Source: Sphingomicrobium nitratireducens (GTDB lineage: Bacteria > Pseudomonadota > Alphaproteobacteria > Sphingomonadales > Sphingomonadaceae). Taken from it: 64,000 bases of DNA. Below, piece by piece: positions 1-8,123 of the stretch. The notes beneath the pieces are model-generated. The model was not told the DNA's origin. It worked only from the letters and a program-made list of their open reading frames with translations, and made no database searches. The position numbers and the translations under genes were made by a program. How positions within the stretch are numbered: position 1 is the first letter of the stretch; every line of letters starts with the position of its first letter. The stretch covers positions 1,715,001 to 1,779,000 of the forward strand of contig NZ_JANJZA010000001.1 in NCBI RefSeq assembly GCF_026157035.1. The letters are read 5' to 3'.

Positions 1-410
1 ATCTTCTCGAGATTCTCGCCCGTTACCAGTGACCTGGGTCGCGCGGTCGGCTGCGCCTGCAGTTCGGGCGCAGACTGCAGCCAGTCGTAATCGAACGTAT
101 AGGGTTCGTAGAAATCGTCGATCTCGGGCAGATGCGGGTTGGCGAAGATCTTCGAGAGGATCCGCCACTTGCCACCCTGTTTGGGGACCAATTTACCCGC
201 CTTGGTGCGAACCCAGCCGCCCTTCCAGCGCTCCTGGTTCTCCCAGTCCTTGGGATAACCGATCCCGGGCTTGGTCTCGACATTGTTGAACCAGGCGTAT
301 TCGACGCCCTCGCGGTTGGTCCAAACGTTCTTGCAGGTGATCGAGCAGGTGTGACAGCCGATACACTTGTCGAGATTGAGGACCATGCCGATTTGCGCGC
401 GGACCTTCAT
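1..410 (-). CDS. narH: Respiratory nitrate reductase beta subunit (partial, N-terminal 136 residues)
   Basis: NarH carries electrons through iron-sulfur clusters from NarI to NarG in the membrane-bound nitrate reductase. Only the N-terminus is in the window; the gene runs off the left edge. The first ferredoxin-type cluster motif is clear near residues 16-26 (CIGCHTC followed by TC), after a MKVRAQIGMVLNLDK start nearly identical to known NarH proteins. The ATG overlaps the narG stop as ATGA, so the two are translationally coupled. narJ and narI would be expected beyond the edge, which cannot be seen here. Confidence 0.96.
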   Translation of the reverse strand, partial: MKVRAQIGMVLNLDKCIGCHTCSITCKNVWTNREGVEYAWFNNVETKPGIGYPKDWENQERWKGGWVRTKAGKLVPKQGGKWRILSKIFANPHLPEIDDFYEPYTFDYDWLQSAPELQAQPTARPRSLVTGENLEK

Positions 411-3400
411 GATACGACCTCCTTCCGGGTCGCATCGCCGGCTTCGTCGGCCGCCTTGTCGAACCAGTTCACCTTGCTCATCTTGCGCACGATCACGAAT
501 TCGTCGCGATTGGCACCGACCGTCCCGTAATAGTTGAAGCCGTAGGCCAGTTGCGCATAGCCGCCGATCATGTGGGTCGGCTTCATGTTGATGCGCGTCA
601 CGCTGTTGTGGATGCCGCCGCGCTGGCCAGTCACTTCGGACCCGACCGTGTTCACCAGCTTCTCCTGCGCGTGATACATCAGCGCCGAACCCGGCATGAT
701 GCGCTGCGAGACGATTGCGCGTGCGGTCAGCGCCCCGTTGATGTTGAACACCTCGATCCAGTCATTGTCCTCGATCCCCGCCTCGCGCGCATCGTCTTCG
801 CTGATCCACACCGTCGGCCCGCCGCGATTGAGCGAGAGCATGATGAGATTCTCGGTATAGGTCGAATGGATGCCCCACTTCTGGTGCGGGGTCAGGATGT
901 TGAGCTGGATTTCCTTGTTGCCGTTGGGCAGCTGGCCCAGCACGTTCATCACCGTCTTGGTATCGATCGGCGGCCGATAGGTCACGAAGCCTTCGCCGAA
1001 GGCCCGCATCCAGTGATGATCCTGGTAAAGCTGCTGGCGCCCGGTGAGCGTGCGCCACGGGATCAGCTCGTGCACGTTGGTGTAGCCGGCATTGTAGCAG
1101 ACCTTCTCGCTTTCCAGCCCCGACCAGATCGGGGACGAGATGATCTTGCGCGGCTGCGCGGCGACGTCGCGGAAGCGGATCTTTTCCTCCTCCTTCCCCT
1201 CGGCGAGGTGAAGGTGATCGCGCCCGGTTGCTTTGCCCAGGGATTCCCAAGCCTTCACGGCGACTTCGCCATTGGTCTCGGGCGCGAGCATCAGGATCGT
1301 CTCGCAGGCATCGATATCGCTCTCGATCTTTGGACGCCCCTTGGCCGGCCCTTCGAGAACGCGACCGTTGAGGTCACCGAGCGCCTCGATCTCATGGTCG
1401 GTATTCCAAGCGAGGCCCTTCCCGCCATTGCCGAGCTTGTCCATCAACGGCCCTAGCGAGGTGAAGCGCGCATAGGTCTCGGGATAGTTGCGCTCGACCA
1501 GAGTGACCGTAGGCATGGTCTTGCCCGGTACCGGATCGCATTCACCCTTGAGCCAGTCCTTGGGTTCGTAGGGCTGCGCCATTTCCATCGGCGTGTCGTG
1601 CTGGATCGGGTTCAGAACCACATCATGCTCGACCCCCAGTACCTCCGGCGCGACCTCGCTGAACTTCTTCGCGATGGTGCGGAAGATCTGCCAGTCGCTC
1701 CGCGTCTCCCAGGCCGGATCCACTGCCGCCTGCAGCGGGTGGATGAACGGGTGCATGTCGGACGTGTTGAGGTCGTCCTTCTCGTACCAGGTCGCCGTCG
1801 GCAGGACGATGTCCGAGTAGAGCGAGGTGGTCGACATGCGAAAGTCGATATTGACCATCAGGTCGAGCTTGCCGACCGGCGCCTCCGCGTGGAACTTGAC
1901 GTCGCGCGGTCGCACGACCCCTGCCTCCTCGGCATCGGTGCCGACGACGCCGTGCATCGATCCGACGAGGTGCTTGAGGAAATATTCGTGCCCCTTGCCA
2001 CTCGCGCCGAGCAGGTTGCAGCGCCAGGTGAACAGGTTGCGCGGCCAGTTGACCGGATTGTCGGGATCGAGGCTGGCAGGCTTGAGGCTTCCCTCCTTCC
2101 AGCGCTCGGCCACCGTCTGGCCGGCATCGAGGCCAGCTTCGTGGATTTCCTTGCCCAGGTCGAGCGGGTTGGCCTGCAGTTGCGGCGCACTGGGCAACCA
2201 GCCCATCCGCTCCGCCTTGGCGTTGAAATCGATCAGGCTGCCGCCCCAGTCTCCCTTGGGCGCGAGCGGCGATATGATCTCGTCGATCTTGAGCGATTCA
2301 TAGCGCCACTGGTCGGTATGGGCATACCAGAAGCTGGTGCCGTTCATCTGGCGCGGCGGGCGCTGCCAATCGAGCGCGAAGGCCAGTGGGAGCCAGCCCG
2401 ACTGCGGACGGAGCTTCTCCTGGCCGACATAATGCGACCAGCCGCCACCCGACTGGCCGATGCAACCGCACATGATCAGGAGGGACATGATGCCCCGATA
2501 GTTCATGTCCATGTGGTACCAATGGTTCAGGCCCGCCCCGAGGATGACCATCGAGCGGCCCTTGGTCTTTTCCGCCGTGTCGGCGAATTCGCGCGCGGTC
2601 TGGATGATCGCCTGGCGCGGCACGCCGGTGACCTTCTCGGCCCATGCCGGGGTGAAGGGCGTGTCGTCGTCGAAATCTTTGGCGACATTGCCCCCCCCGA
2701 AGCCGCGATCGACGCCATAATTGGCGCAGTAGAGGTCGAAGACGGTGGCGACTTTTGCAGTCGATCCGTCAGCCAGTTTCACTTCCTTGACCGGGATATT
2801 GCGTTCGAGCACGTCGTCGTGATCTGTGGCGACGAAATCGTGCGGTGCGACCCCGCCGAAATAGGGGAAGGCGACCGAAGCGATGCCGTCATTGTCATCG
2901 GCAAGCGTGGTTTGTAGCCGGACGTCCTTGCCCTTGCCGTCTTTCTCCTCGAGGTTCCACTTGCCCTTGTCGCCCCAGCGATAGCCGACCGAGCCCAGCG
3001 GCGCGACGAGCTTGCCGCTCGTCTCGTCGATCGCGACGGCCTTCCAGTCGGGATTGGCTTCTTCGCCCAGCGCGCCTTTCAGATCGGCACAGCGCAGCAT
3101 GTGGCCCGGAACCAGCCTGCCGTCCTGTTCCTCCAGCCGAACGAGCAGCGGGAAGTCGGAATATTTGCGCGTATAGTCGGCGAAATATTCCGCCTGACGC
3201 TCGACGTAGAACTCCTTGAGCACGACATGACCGAACGCCATTGCGAGCGCGGCGTCGGTGCCCTGCTTGGGATGCAGCCACATGTCGGAGAACTTGGCCG
3301 CTTCGTTATAGTCGGGCGCGATCACCACGCTCTTGGCCCCGCGATAGCGCGCTTCGGAATAGAAGTGCGCGTCGGGTGTGCGGGTCATCGGGATGTTCGA

Positions 3401-4159
3401 GCCCCACACGAGCAGGAAGCCCGCATTGTACCAGTCCGCGCTCTCGGGGACGTCGGTCTGTTCGCCCCAGGTCTGCGGGCTCGAGGGCGGAAGGTCGCAA
3501 TACCAGTCGTAGAAGGAGAGCAAATTGCCCCCGATCAGCGACAAATAGCGCGCGCCGCCGGCATAGCTCACCATGCTCATCGCCGGGATTGGCGAGAAGC
3601 CCGCGATGCGGTCGGGGCCATATTTCCTGATCGTGTGCGCGTTGGCCGCCGCGATGATCTCGGAGACTTCCTCCCAGTCGACGCGCACGAAGCCGCCGCG
3701 CCCGCGCTTGGACACCCAGTCCTGGCGCTTGCCAGTGTCGCTGACGATCGAATCCCACGCCGCGACCGGGCTCATCGTTTTGCGCGCCTCGCGCCAGTGC
3801 CTGAGCAGCCGCTGGCGTACCAGCGGGTATTTGATCCGGGTTCCCGAATAGAGATACCAGCTGTAGCTCGCCCCGCGCGGGCAGCCGCGCGGCTCGTGGT
3901 TGGGAAGGTCGGGCCGGGTGCGCGGATAATCGGTCTGCTGGGTTTCCCAGGTGACGATCCCGCCCTTGACGTAGATCTTCCACGAGCAGCTGCCCGTACA
4001 GTTCACCCCGTGGGTCGAGCGGACGATCTTGTCCGCCGCCCAACGCTTGCGATAGGCGTCTTCCCAGTCGCGCGCTTCGTCGGTGGTGATCCCGTGCCCG
4101 TCGGAGAATTTCTCCTGCGAGCGACGGAAATAAGTCAGGCGATCGAGAAAATGGCTCAT
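407..4159 (-). CDS. narG: Respiratory nitrate reductase alpha subunit NarG
   Basis: This is the catalytic molybdenum (bis-MGD) subunit that reduces nitrate to nitrite on the cytoplasmic side of the membrane. At 1250 residues it matches the usual NarG length of about 1245. The His50/Cys54/Cys58/Cys93 ligands of the FS0 [4Fe-4S] cluster are present, as is the YDWYCDLPP stretch holding the Asp ligand to molybdenum. There is no twin-arginine signal, so this is Nar and not periplasmic Nap. The gene starts 17 bp after the narK stop and overlaps narH by 4 nt, giving an operon narK-narG-narH. Expression probably depends on the FnrL box in front of narK. Confidence 0.97.
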   Translation of the reverse strand: MSHFLDRLTYFRRSQEKFSDGHGITTDEARDWEDAYRKRWAADKIVRSTHGVNCTGSCSWKIYVKGGIVTWETQQTDYPRTRPDLPNHEPRGCPRGASYSWYLYSGTRIKYPLVRQRLLRHWREARKTMSPVAAWDSIVSDTGKRQDWVSKRGRGGFVRVDWEEVSEIIAAANAHTIRKYGPDRIAGFSPIPAMSMVSYAGGARYLSLIGGNLLSFYDWYCDLPPSSPQTWGEQTDVPESADWYNAGFLLVWGSNIPMTRTPDAHFYSEARYRGAKSVVIAPDYNEAAKFSDMWLHPKQGTDAALAMAFGHVVLKEFYVERQAEYFADYTRKYSDFPLLVRLEEQDGRLVPGHMLRCADLKGALGEEANPDWKAVAIDETSGKLVAPLGSVGYRWGDKGKWNLEEKDGKGKDVRLQTTLADDNDGIASVAFPYFGGVAPHDFVATDHDDVLERNIPVKEVKLADGSTAKVATVFDLYCANYGVDRGFGGGNVAKDFDDDTPFTPAWAEKVTGVPRQAIIQTAREFADTAEKTKGRSMVILGAGLNHWYHMDMNYRGIMSLLIMCGCIGQSGGGWSHYVGQEKLRPQSGWLPLAFALDWQRPPRQMNGTSFWYAHTDQWRYESLKIDEIISPLAPKGDWGGSLIDFNAKAERMGWLPSAPQLQANPLDLGKEIHEAGLDAGQTVAERWKEGSLKPASLDPDNPVNWPRNLFTWRCNLLGASGKGHEYFLKHLVGSMHGVVGTDAEEAGVVRPRDVKFHAEAPVGKLDLMVNIDFRMSTTSLYSDIVLPTATWYEKDDLNTSDMHPFIHPLQAAVDPAWETRSDWQIFRTIAKKFSEVAPEVLGVEHDVVLNPIQHDTPMEMAQPYEPKDWLKGECDPVPGKTMPTVTLVERNYPETYARFTSLGPLMDKLGNGGKGLAWNTDHEIEALGDLNGRVLEGPAKGRPKIESDIDACETILMLAPETNGEVAVKAWESLGKATGRDHLHLAEGKEEEKIRFRDVAAQPRKIISSPIWSGLESEKVCYNAGYTNVHELIPWRTLTGRQQLYQDHHWMRAFGEGFVTYRPPIDTKTVMNVLGQLPNGNKEIQLNILTPHQKWGIHSTYTENLIMLSLNRGGPTVWISEDDAREAGIEDNDWIEVFNINGALTARAIVSQRIMPGSALMYHAQEKLVNTVGSEVTGQRGGIHNSVTRINMKPTHMIGGYAQLAYGFNYYGTVGANRDEFVIVRKMSKVNWFDKAADEAGDATRKEVVS

Positions 4160-4176
4160 CTCTCGCTAAGCTCCTG

Positions 4177-6927
4177 TCAGGCCGGCTGTGCGGCGAGGGT
4201 GGAAGAAGGCATCGGGTCTTCGCGCCCGCGCTCGATGTCGTGGAGCATCCCGCCCTTGCGGGTGTAGACCCGCCAGGTGATCACCGCGCACAGCGCGTAG
4301 AAGGCCATGAAGCCCCATAGTGCCGCGTTGGGAGTGCCGGTCAGCTCGATCGAGGTGCCGTACGATTTCGGGATGAAGAAGGCCCCGTAGGCCGCGATCG
4401 CCGAGGTGAAGCCGATGATCGCTGCCGATTCCTTCTCCGCCTTTCGCAGCTGCACGTCGGCGGCATCGTTCGGGTAGATGCGCACCATTTCCTTGCGCAT
4501 CATGATCGGGATCATCTGGAAGGTCGACGCGTTGCCCACGCCGGTCGCGAAGAACAGCAGCATGAACATCGCGAAGAAGCCCCAGAACGCACCTTCCTGC
4601 TCCTTGATGCCAAGGAAGTAGAGCACGCCGGCAACCGCCGCGATCATCATCAGGAACACCCAGAAGGTGACGCGTCCGCCGCCCCACTTGTCCGAGATCC
4701 ACCCGGTCGCGGCGCGCGAGACCGCACCCACGAGCGGGCCGAGGAAAACATATTTGAGGCTGTCGACGTCCGGGAAGGCGATCTTCGACAAGAGCGGGAA
4801 GCCCGCCGAGTAGCCGATGAACGACCCGAAGGTCCCGGTGTAGAGCACGCACATGATCCAGTTATGCTTGCGCTGGAAGATCACCGCCTGGTCGGCGAAG
4901 CTCGCCTTGGCCGAGGCGATGTCGTTCATCCCGAACCAGGCGAAGGCCGCCGAAATCAGGATGAAGGGCACCCAGATGAAGCCCGCATTCTGGATCCACA
5001 GTGGCTCGCCGCCCGCGACCTGCTGCGGTTCGCCGCCCAGCGCGCCGAACACGCCCATGGTGATCACGATCGGGACGAGGAACTGCATCACCGACACACC
5101 GGCATTGCCGAGCCCCGCATTGAGCGCGAGCGCATTACCCTTCTGCCGCTTGGGGAAGAAGAAGCTGATATTGGCCATCGAGGAGGCGAAGTTGCCGCCG
5201 CCAAGGCCGCACAGCAGCGCCAGCACCAGGAAGATGAAGTAGGGAGTGTCGGGGTTCTGCACCGCATAGCCGATGCCGAAGGCCGGGATCAGCAGCGAGA
5301 GGGTCGACAGGGTGGTCCACAGGCGACCGCCGAAGATCGGGACCATGAAGCTGTAGAAGATGCGCAGGGTCGCGCCCGCCAGCCCCGGTAGTGCCGCCAG
5401 CCAGAAGAGCTGGTTGGTACTGTAGTCGAAGCCGATATTGGGCAGCTTTGCGACCACCACCGACCAGACCATCCAGACCGAGAAGGCGAGCAACAGGCAG
5501 GGGATCGAGATCCACAGGTTGCGTTGCGCGATCTTGGCCCCCTTGTCGGCCCAGAACTCCTCGTCCTCGGGACGCCAGTCCTCGATAACGGCGCTGGCCG
5601 ACTTGTGCTTTGCCGGTTCGTGGATGTGCTGCATCTCGGCGAACTGCGGCAGTTCGCCCAGTTCCTTGCCCATCGCCTTCTGCTCCATCTGGCGCACCGA
5701 GAAGTGCATCCATGCGAGCGACACGGCGACGATCAGGAACAGCAGCATGAAGCAACTGGTCCACACGCCAATGACGTCGTTCATCACGCCGAAGGTGATC
5801 GGCAGGATGAACCCGCCGAGCCCGCCGATCATGCCGACGAGACCGCCGACCGAGCCGACATTGCCGGGGTAGTAGACGGGGATGTGCTTGTAGACCGCGG
5901 CCTTGCCCAGCGACATAAAGAAGCCGAGGATGAACACGGTGACGACGAAGGGCACGAGGCTCATCTCGGTCGAGAAGGCGATCGGGCCGCGAATGCCGTC
6001 GATGATATAGTCGGTTTTCGGATAGCTCAGCATGAACAGGCAGATGAGCGACACGATGAAGGTCGCGTACATCACCTTGCGCGCGCCGTAGCGATCGGAC
6101 AGGTGCCCGCCATAGGCCCGGAACAGGCTGGCCGGGATCGAGTAGGCCGCCGCGAGCAGTCCCGCGGTCTTGATGTCGAGCCCGTACACTTCGATGAGAT
6201 ATTTTGGCAGCCACAGCGCCAGCGCGACGAATGCGCCGAACACGAAAAAGTAATAGAGCGAGAAGCGCCAGACCTGCTGGTTCTTGAGCGGCTCGAGCTG
6301 CAGCCAGGCCGCGCGCGGCTTCTCGCCCGAACGCTTGCGCGCGGCGTGTTCCGGGTCGTCCTGGGTGGTGAGGTAGAAGATCACCGCAGTGGCCGCGAGA
6401 ACCGCCGCCCAGAGCTGTGCGACCGCGGTCCAGCCGGCTGCGACGAGTACCAGCGGCGCGACCATCTTGGTCACCGCCGCACCCACGTTGCCCGCCCCGA
6501 AGATGCCGAGTGCGGTACCCTGCTTCTCTTTGGGGTAGAATTTGGAGACGTAGGCGATGCCGACCGCAAAACTGCCGCCCGCAAGGCCGACGCCGAGCGC
6601 GGCGAGCAGGAACATCTCGTAGGTGCTGGCATAGGAAAGGATGAAGGTCGCCGCCGCCGCTGCCAGCATGGTCAGGGCGAAGACGATCCGCCCGCCATAT
6701 TGGTCGGTCCAGATGCCGAGGAAGATGCGACTGAGAGAGCCGGTGAGGATCGGCGTGCCGACGAGCAGGCCGAACTGGGTGTCGCTAAGGCCGAGGTCGG
6801 CCTTGATCTGCACCCCGATGATCGAGAAGATCGTCCACACCGCAAAGCAGATGGTGAACGCGAAGGTGCTCATGCCGAGGATCTTCCCCGCGCCTTGCGC
6901 CTTCTGGTCTAAAAGTCCTTCAGTCAT
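4177..6927 (-). CDS. narK: NarK1-NarK2 fusion nitrate/nitrite transporter
   Basis: At 916 residues this is twice the length of a normal major-facilitator protein. Residues about 15-420 form one NarK-type 12-helix domain and about 465-905 a second, joined by a hydrophilic linker. Both halves carry a nitrate-signature region, GGSFAVGIAYVSKFYP in the first and GLGGGNFASSMANISFFFP in the second, each followed by the K-QKG-A loop. In characterised fusions of this type the first domain is a nitrate/proton symporter and the second a nitrate/nitrite antiporter; applying that here is inference. It is the first gene of the nar operon and has an Fnr-type site about 75-88 bp upstream of its ATG. Confidence 0.93.
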   Translation of the reverse strand: MTEGLLDQKAQGAGKILGMSTFAFTICFAVWTIFSIIGVQIKADLGLSDTQFGLLVGTPILTGSLSRIFLGIWTDQYGGRIVFALTMLAAAAATFILSYASTYEMFLLAALGVGLAGGSFAVGIAYVSKFYPKEKQGTALGIFGAGNVGAAVTKMVAPLVLVAAGWTAVAQLWAAVLAATAVIFYLTTQDDPEHAARKRSGEKPRAAWLQLEPLKNQQVWRFSLYYFFVFGAFVALALWLPKYLIEVYGLDIKTAGLLAAAYSIPASLFRAYGGHLSDRYGARKVMYATFIVSLICLFMLSYPKTDYIIDGIRGPIAFSTEMSLVPFVVTVFILGFFMSLGKAAVYKHIPVYYPGNVGSVGGLVGMIGGLGGFILPITFGVMNDVIGVWTSCFMLLFLIVAVSLAWMHFSVRQMEQKAMGKELGELPQFAEMQHIHEPAKHKSASAVIEDWRPEDEEFWADKGAKIAQRNLWISIPCLLLAFSVWMVWSVVVAKLPNIGFDYSTNQLFWLAALPGLAGATLRIFYSFMVPIFGGRLWTTLSTLSLLIPAFGIGYAVQNPDTPYFIFLVLALLCGLGGGNFASSMANISFFFPKRQKGNALALNAGLGNAGVSVMQFLVPIVITMGVFGALGGEPQQVAGGEPLWIQNAGFIWVPFILISAAFAWFGMNDIASAKASFADQAVIFQRKHNWIMCVLYTGTFGSFIGYSAGFPLLSKIAFPDVDSLKYVFLGPLVGAVSRAATGWISDKWGGGRVTFWVFLMMIAAVAGVLYFLGIKEQEGAFWGFFAMFMLLFFATGVGNASTFQMIPIMMRKEMVRIYPNDAADVQLRKAEKESAAIIGFTSAIAAYGAFFIPKSYGTSIELTGTPNAALWGFMAFYALCAVITWRVYTRKGGMLHDIERGREDPMPSSTLAAQPA

Positions 6928-7001
6928 CTAAGCTCCCCCGATATCTGGGTTGAGATGTTCAACTTCATTGCGCTGACTGGCACAGGCGGATGGCCAGCTC
7001 T

Positions 7002-7015
7002 TTGATCTCAATCAT
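7002..7015. promoter_or_regulatory. Fnr-type box upstream of narK
   Basis: TTGATCTCAATCAT matches the Fnr/Anr/FnrL consensus TTGAT-N4-ATCAA at 9 of 10 positions. It lies in the 103-bp gap between the moaA stop and the narK start, centred about 81 bp before the narK ATG. An FnrL gene with the matching E-S-R recognition helix lies 5.5 kb away, so anaerobic activation of the nar operon from here is likely. Confidence 0.75.
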
Positions 7016-7030
7016 TTCCGATCTTCGCCC

Positions 7031-8044
7031 TCATCCGCCAGTAGTGCTCATGTGGCGCGCGAGTGCTGGCGCTTTTTTCGAAAGGTCGAATTCATGGCCC
7101 CTGGGCTTGCCCGCGAGGAGGCGATCGAGCAGCGCGTCGACATGCGCCGCGCCGCCTTCGCGCAGCGCCTCGCGAAGCTCGACCTTCTGCTCGTGCCCTA
7201 GACAGCCGAACACGGTGCCGGTCGCCGCGACGCGGATGCGATTACAGCCGTCGCAGAAATTGCCTGACAGCGGCGTGATGAAGCCGACGCGGATATCAAG
7301 GTCTGGCGATTGCCAGTAACGCGCCGGGCCTCCGGTGCGGTGGGGGGAAGGGGTAAGGCCGAACGTGTCGACCAAACGGTCGCGGACGCGATCGAGCGGC
7401 AGGTAATATTGGGTACGATCCTGCTCGACCTCGCCAAGCGGCATAGTCTCGATCAGCGTGAGATCTTGACCTTCCGCGTCGCACCAACGGACCATGTCGG
7501 CGACCTCGCCCTCATTGACGCCCTTGAGGCCGACCATGTTGATCTTGATCGCGATGCCGGCACGCCGTGCGGCCGCAATGCCGTCGAGCACCTGCGCGAG
7601 GCTCGCGCCGCGGGTAAGATAGAAGAATCGGTCGGGGTCGCGCGTATCGAGGCTGACGTTGATCCGCTTCACCCCCGCTGCGGCCAGCCCCTCGGCATGG
7701 CGCGCGAGCTGTGACCCGTTGGTGGTCAGCGTGAGTTCGTCGAGCCCCTCGCCGACACGCTCGCCGAGCCAGCCGATGAGCTTGTCGACATCCTTGCGGA
7801 CCAGCGGCTCGCCACCGGTCAGGCGGATCCGTTTGACCCCGCGCGCGATGAAGATGTCGGCGAGCTCGACGATCTCCTCGAGCGTCATGAGGTCGCGGCG
7901 AGGCAGGAACTGCATCTTCTCCGCCATGCAATAGCGGCAGCGGAAGTCGCAGCGGTCGGTGACCGAAATGCGCACGTAATCGATGCGGCGGCCGAAGCCG
8001 TCGATCATCTCCTGGGGAGCAGCAATCTTGTCGAATCGGTTCAT
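7031..8044 (-). CDS. moaA: GTP 3',8-cyclase MoaA (molybdenum cofactor biosynthesis)
   Basis: This radical-SAM enzyme starts molybdopterin synthesis by converting GTP to 3',8-cyclo-7,8-dihydro-GTP. The CDFRCRYC motif near residue 35 binds the SAM cluster. A second cysteine set near residues 260-280 (FCDGC, then GC about 14 residues on) binds the C-terminal cluster. The length of 337 residues is typical. The gene sits between narK and nrdJ and supplies the cofactor that NarG needs. It has its own Fnr-like site 50-63 bp upstream, which fits co-induction with nitrate reductase. Confidence 0.95.
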   Translation of the reverse strand: MNRFDKIAAPQEMIDGFGRRIDYVRISVTDRCDFRCRYCMAEKMQFLPRRDLMTLEEIVELADIFIARGVKRIRLTGGEPLVRKDVDKLIGWLGERVGEGLDELTLTTNGSQLARHAEGLAAAGVKRINVSLDTRDPDRFFYLTRGASLAQVLDGIAAARRAGIAIKINMVGLKGVNEGEVADMVRWCDAEGQDLTLIETMPLGEVEQDRTQYYLPLDRVRDRLVDTFGLTPSPHRTGGPARYWQSPDLDIRVGFITPLSGNFCDGCNRIRVAATGTVFGCLGHEQKVELREALREGGAAHVDALLDRLLAGKPRGHEFDLSKKAPALARHMSTTGG

Positions 8045-8049
8045 CGAAA

Positions 8050-8090
8050 CCCCTCGCTAGGCTGTCGTTTGCCGACTGCCCGGCGAGGGG
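8050..8090. repeat. Inverted repeat in the moaA promoter or leader
   Basis: CCCCTCGC at 8050-8057 and GCGAGGGG at 8083-8090 are perfect 8-bp arms separated by 25 nt. They lie between the Fnr-like box and the moaA ATG. If the Fnr site is at -41.5 the transcript would start inside this structure. It could instead be the terminator-like end of the upstream nrdJ transcript, but no T-run follows. Function unknown. Confidence 0.4.
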
Positions 8091-8093
8091 TCT

Positions 8094-8107
8094 GTGATCT
8101 GAATCAA
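8094..8107. promoter_or_regulatory. Fnr-type box upstream of moaA
   Basis: GTGATCTGAATCAA matches TTGAT-N4-ATCAA at 9 of 10 positions and is centred about 56 bp before the moaA ATG, in the gap after the nrdJ stop. The spacing from the start codon is similar to the site in front of nrdJ. Likely FnrL target. Confidence 0.7.
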
Positions 8108-8123
8108 ACCCGCGCGGAAAAGC

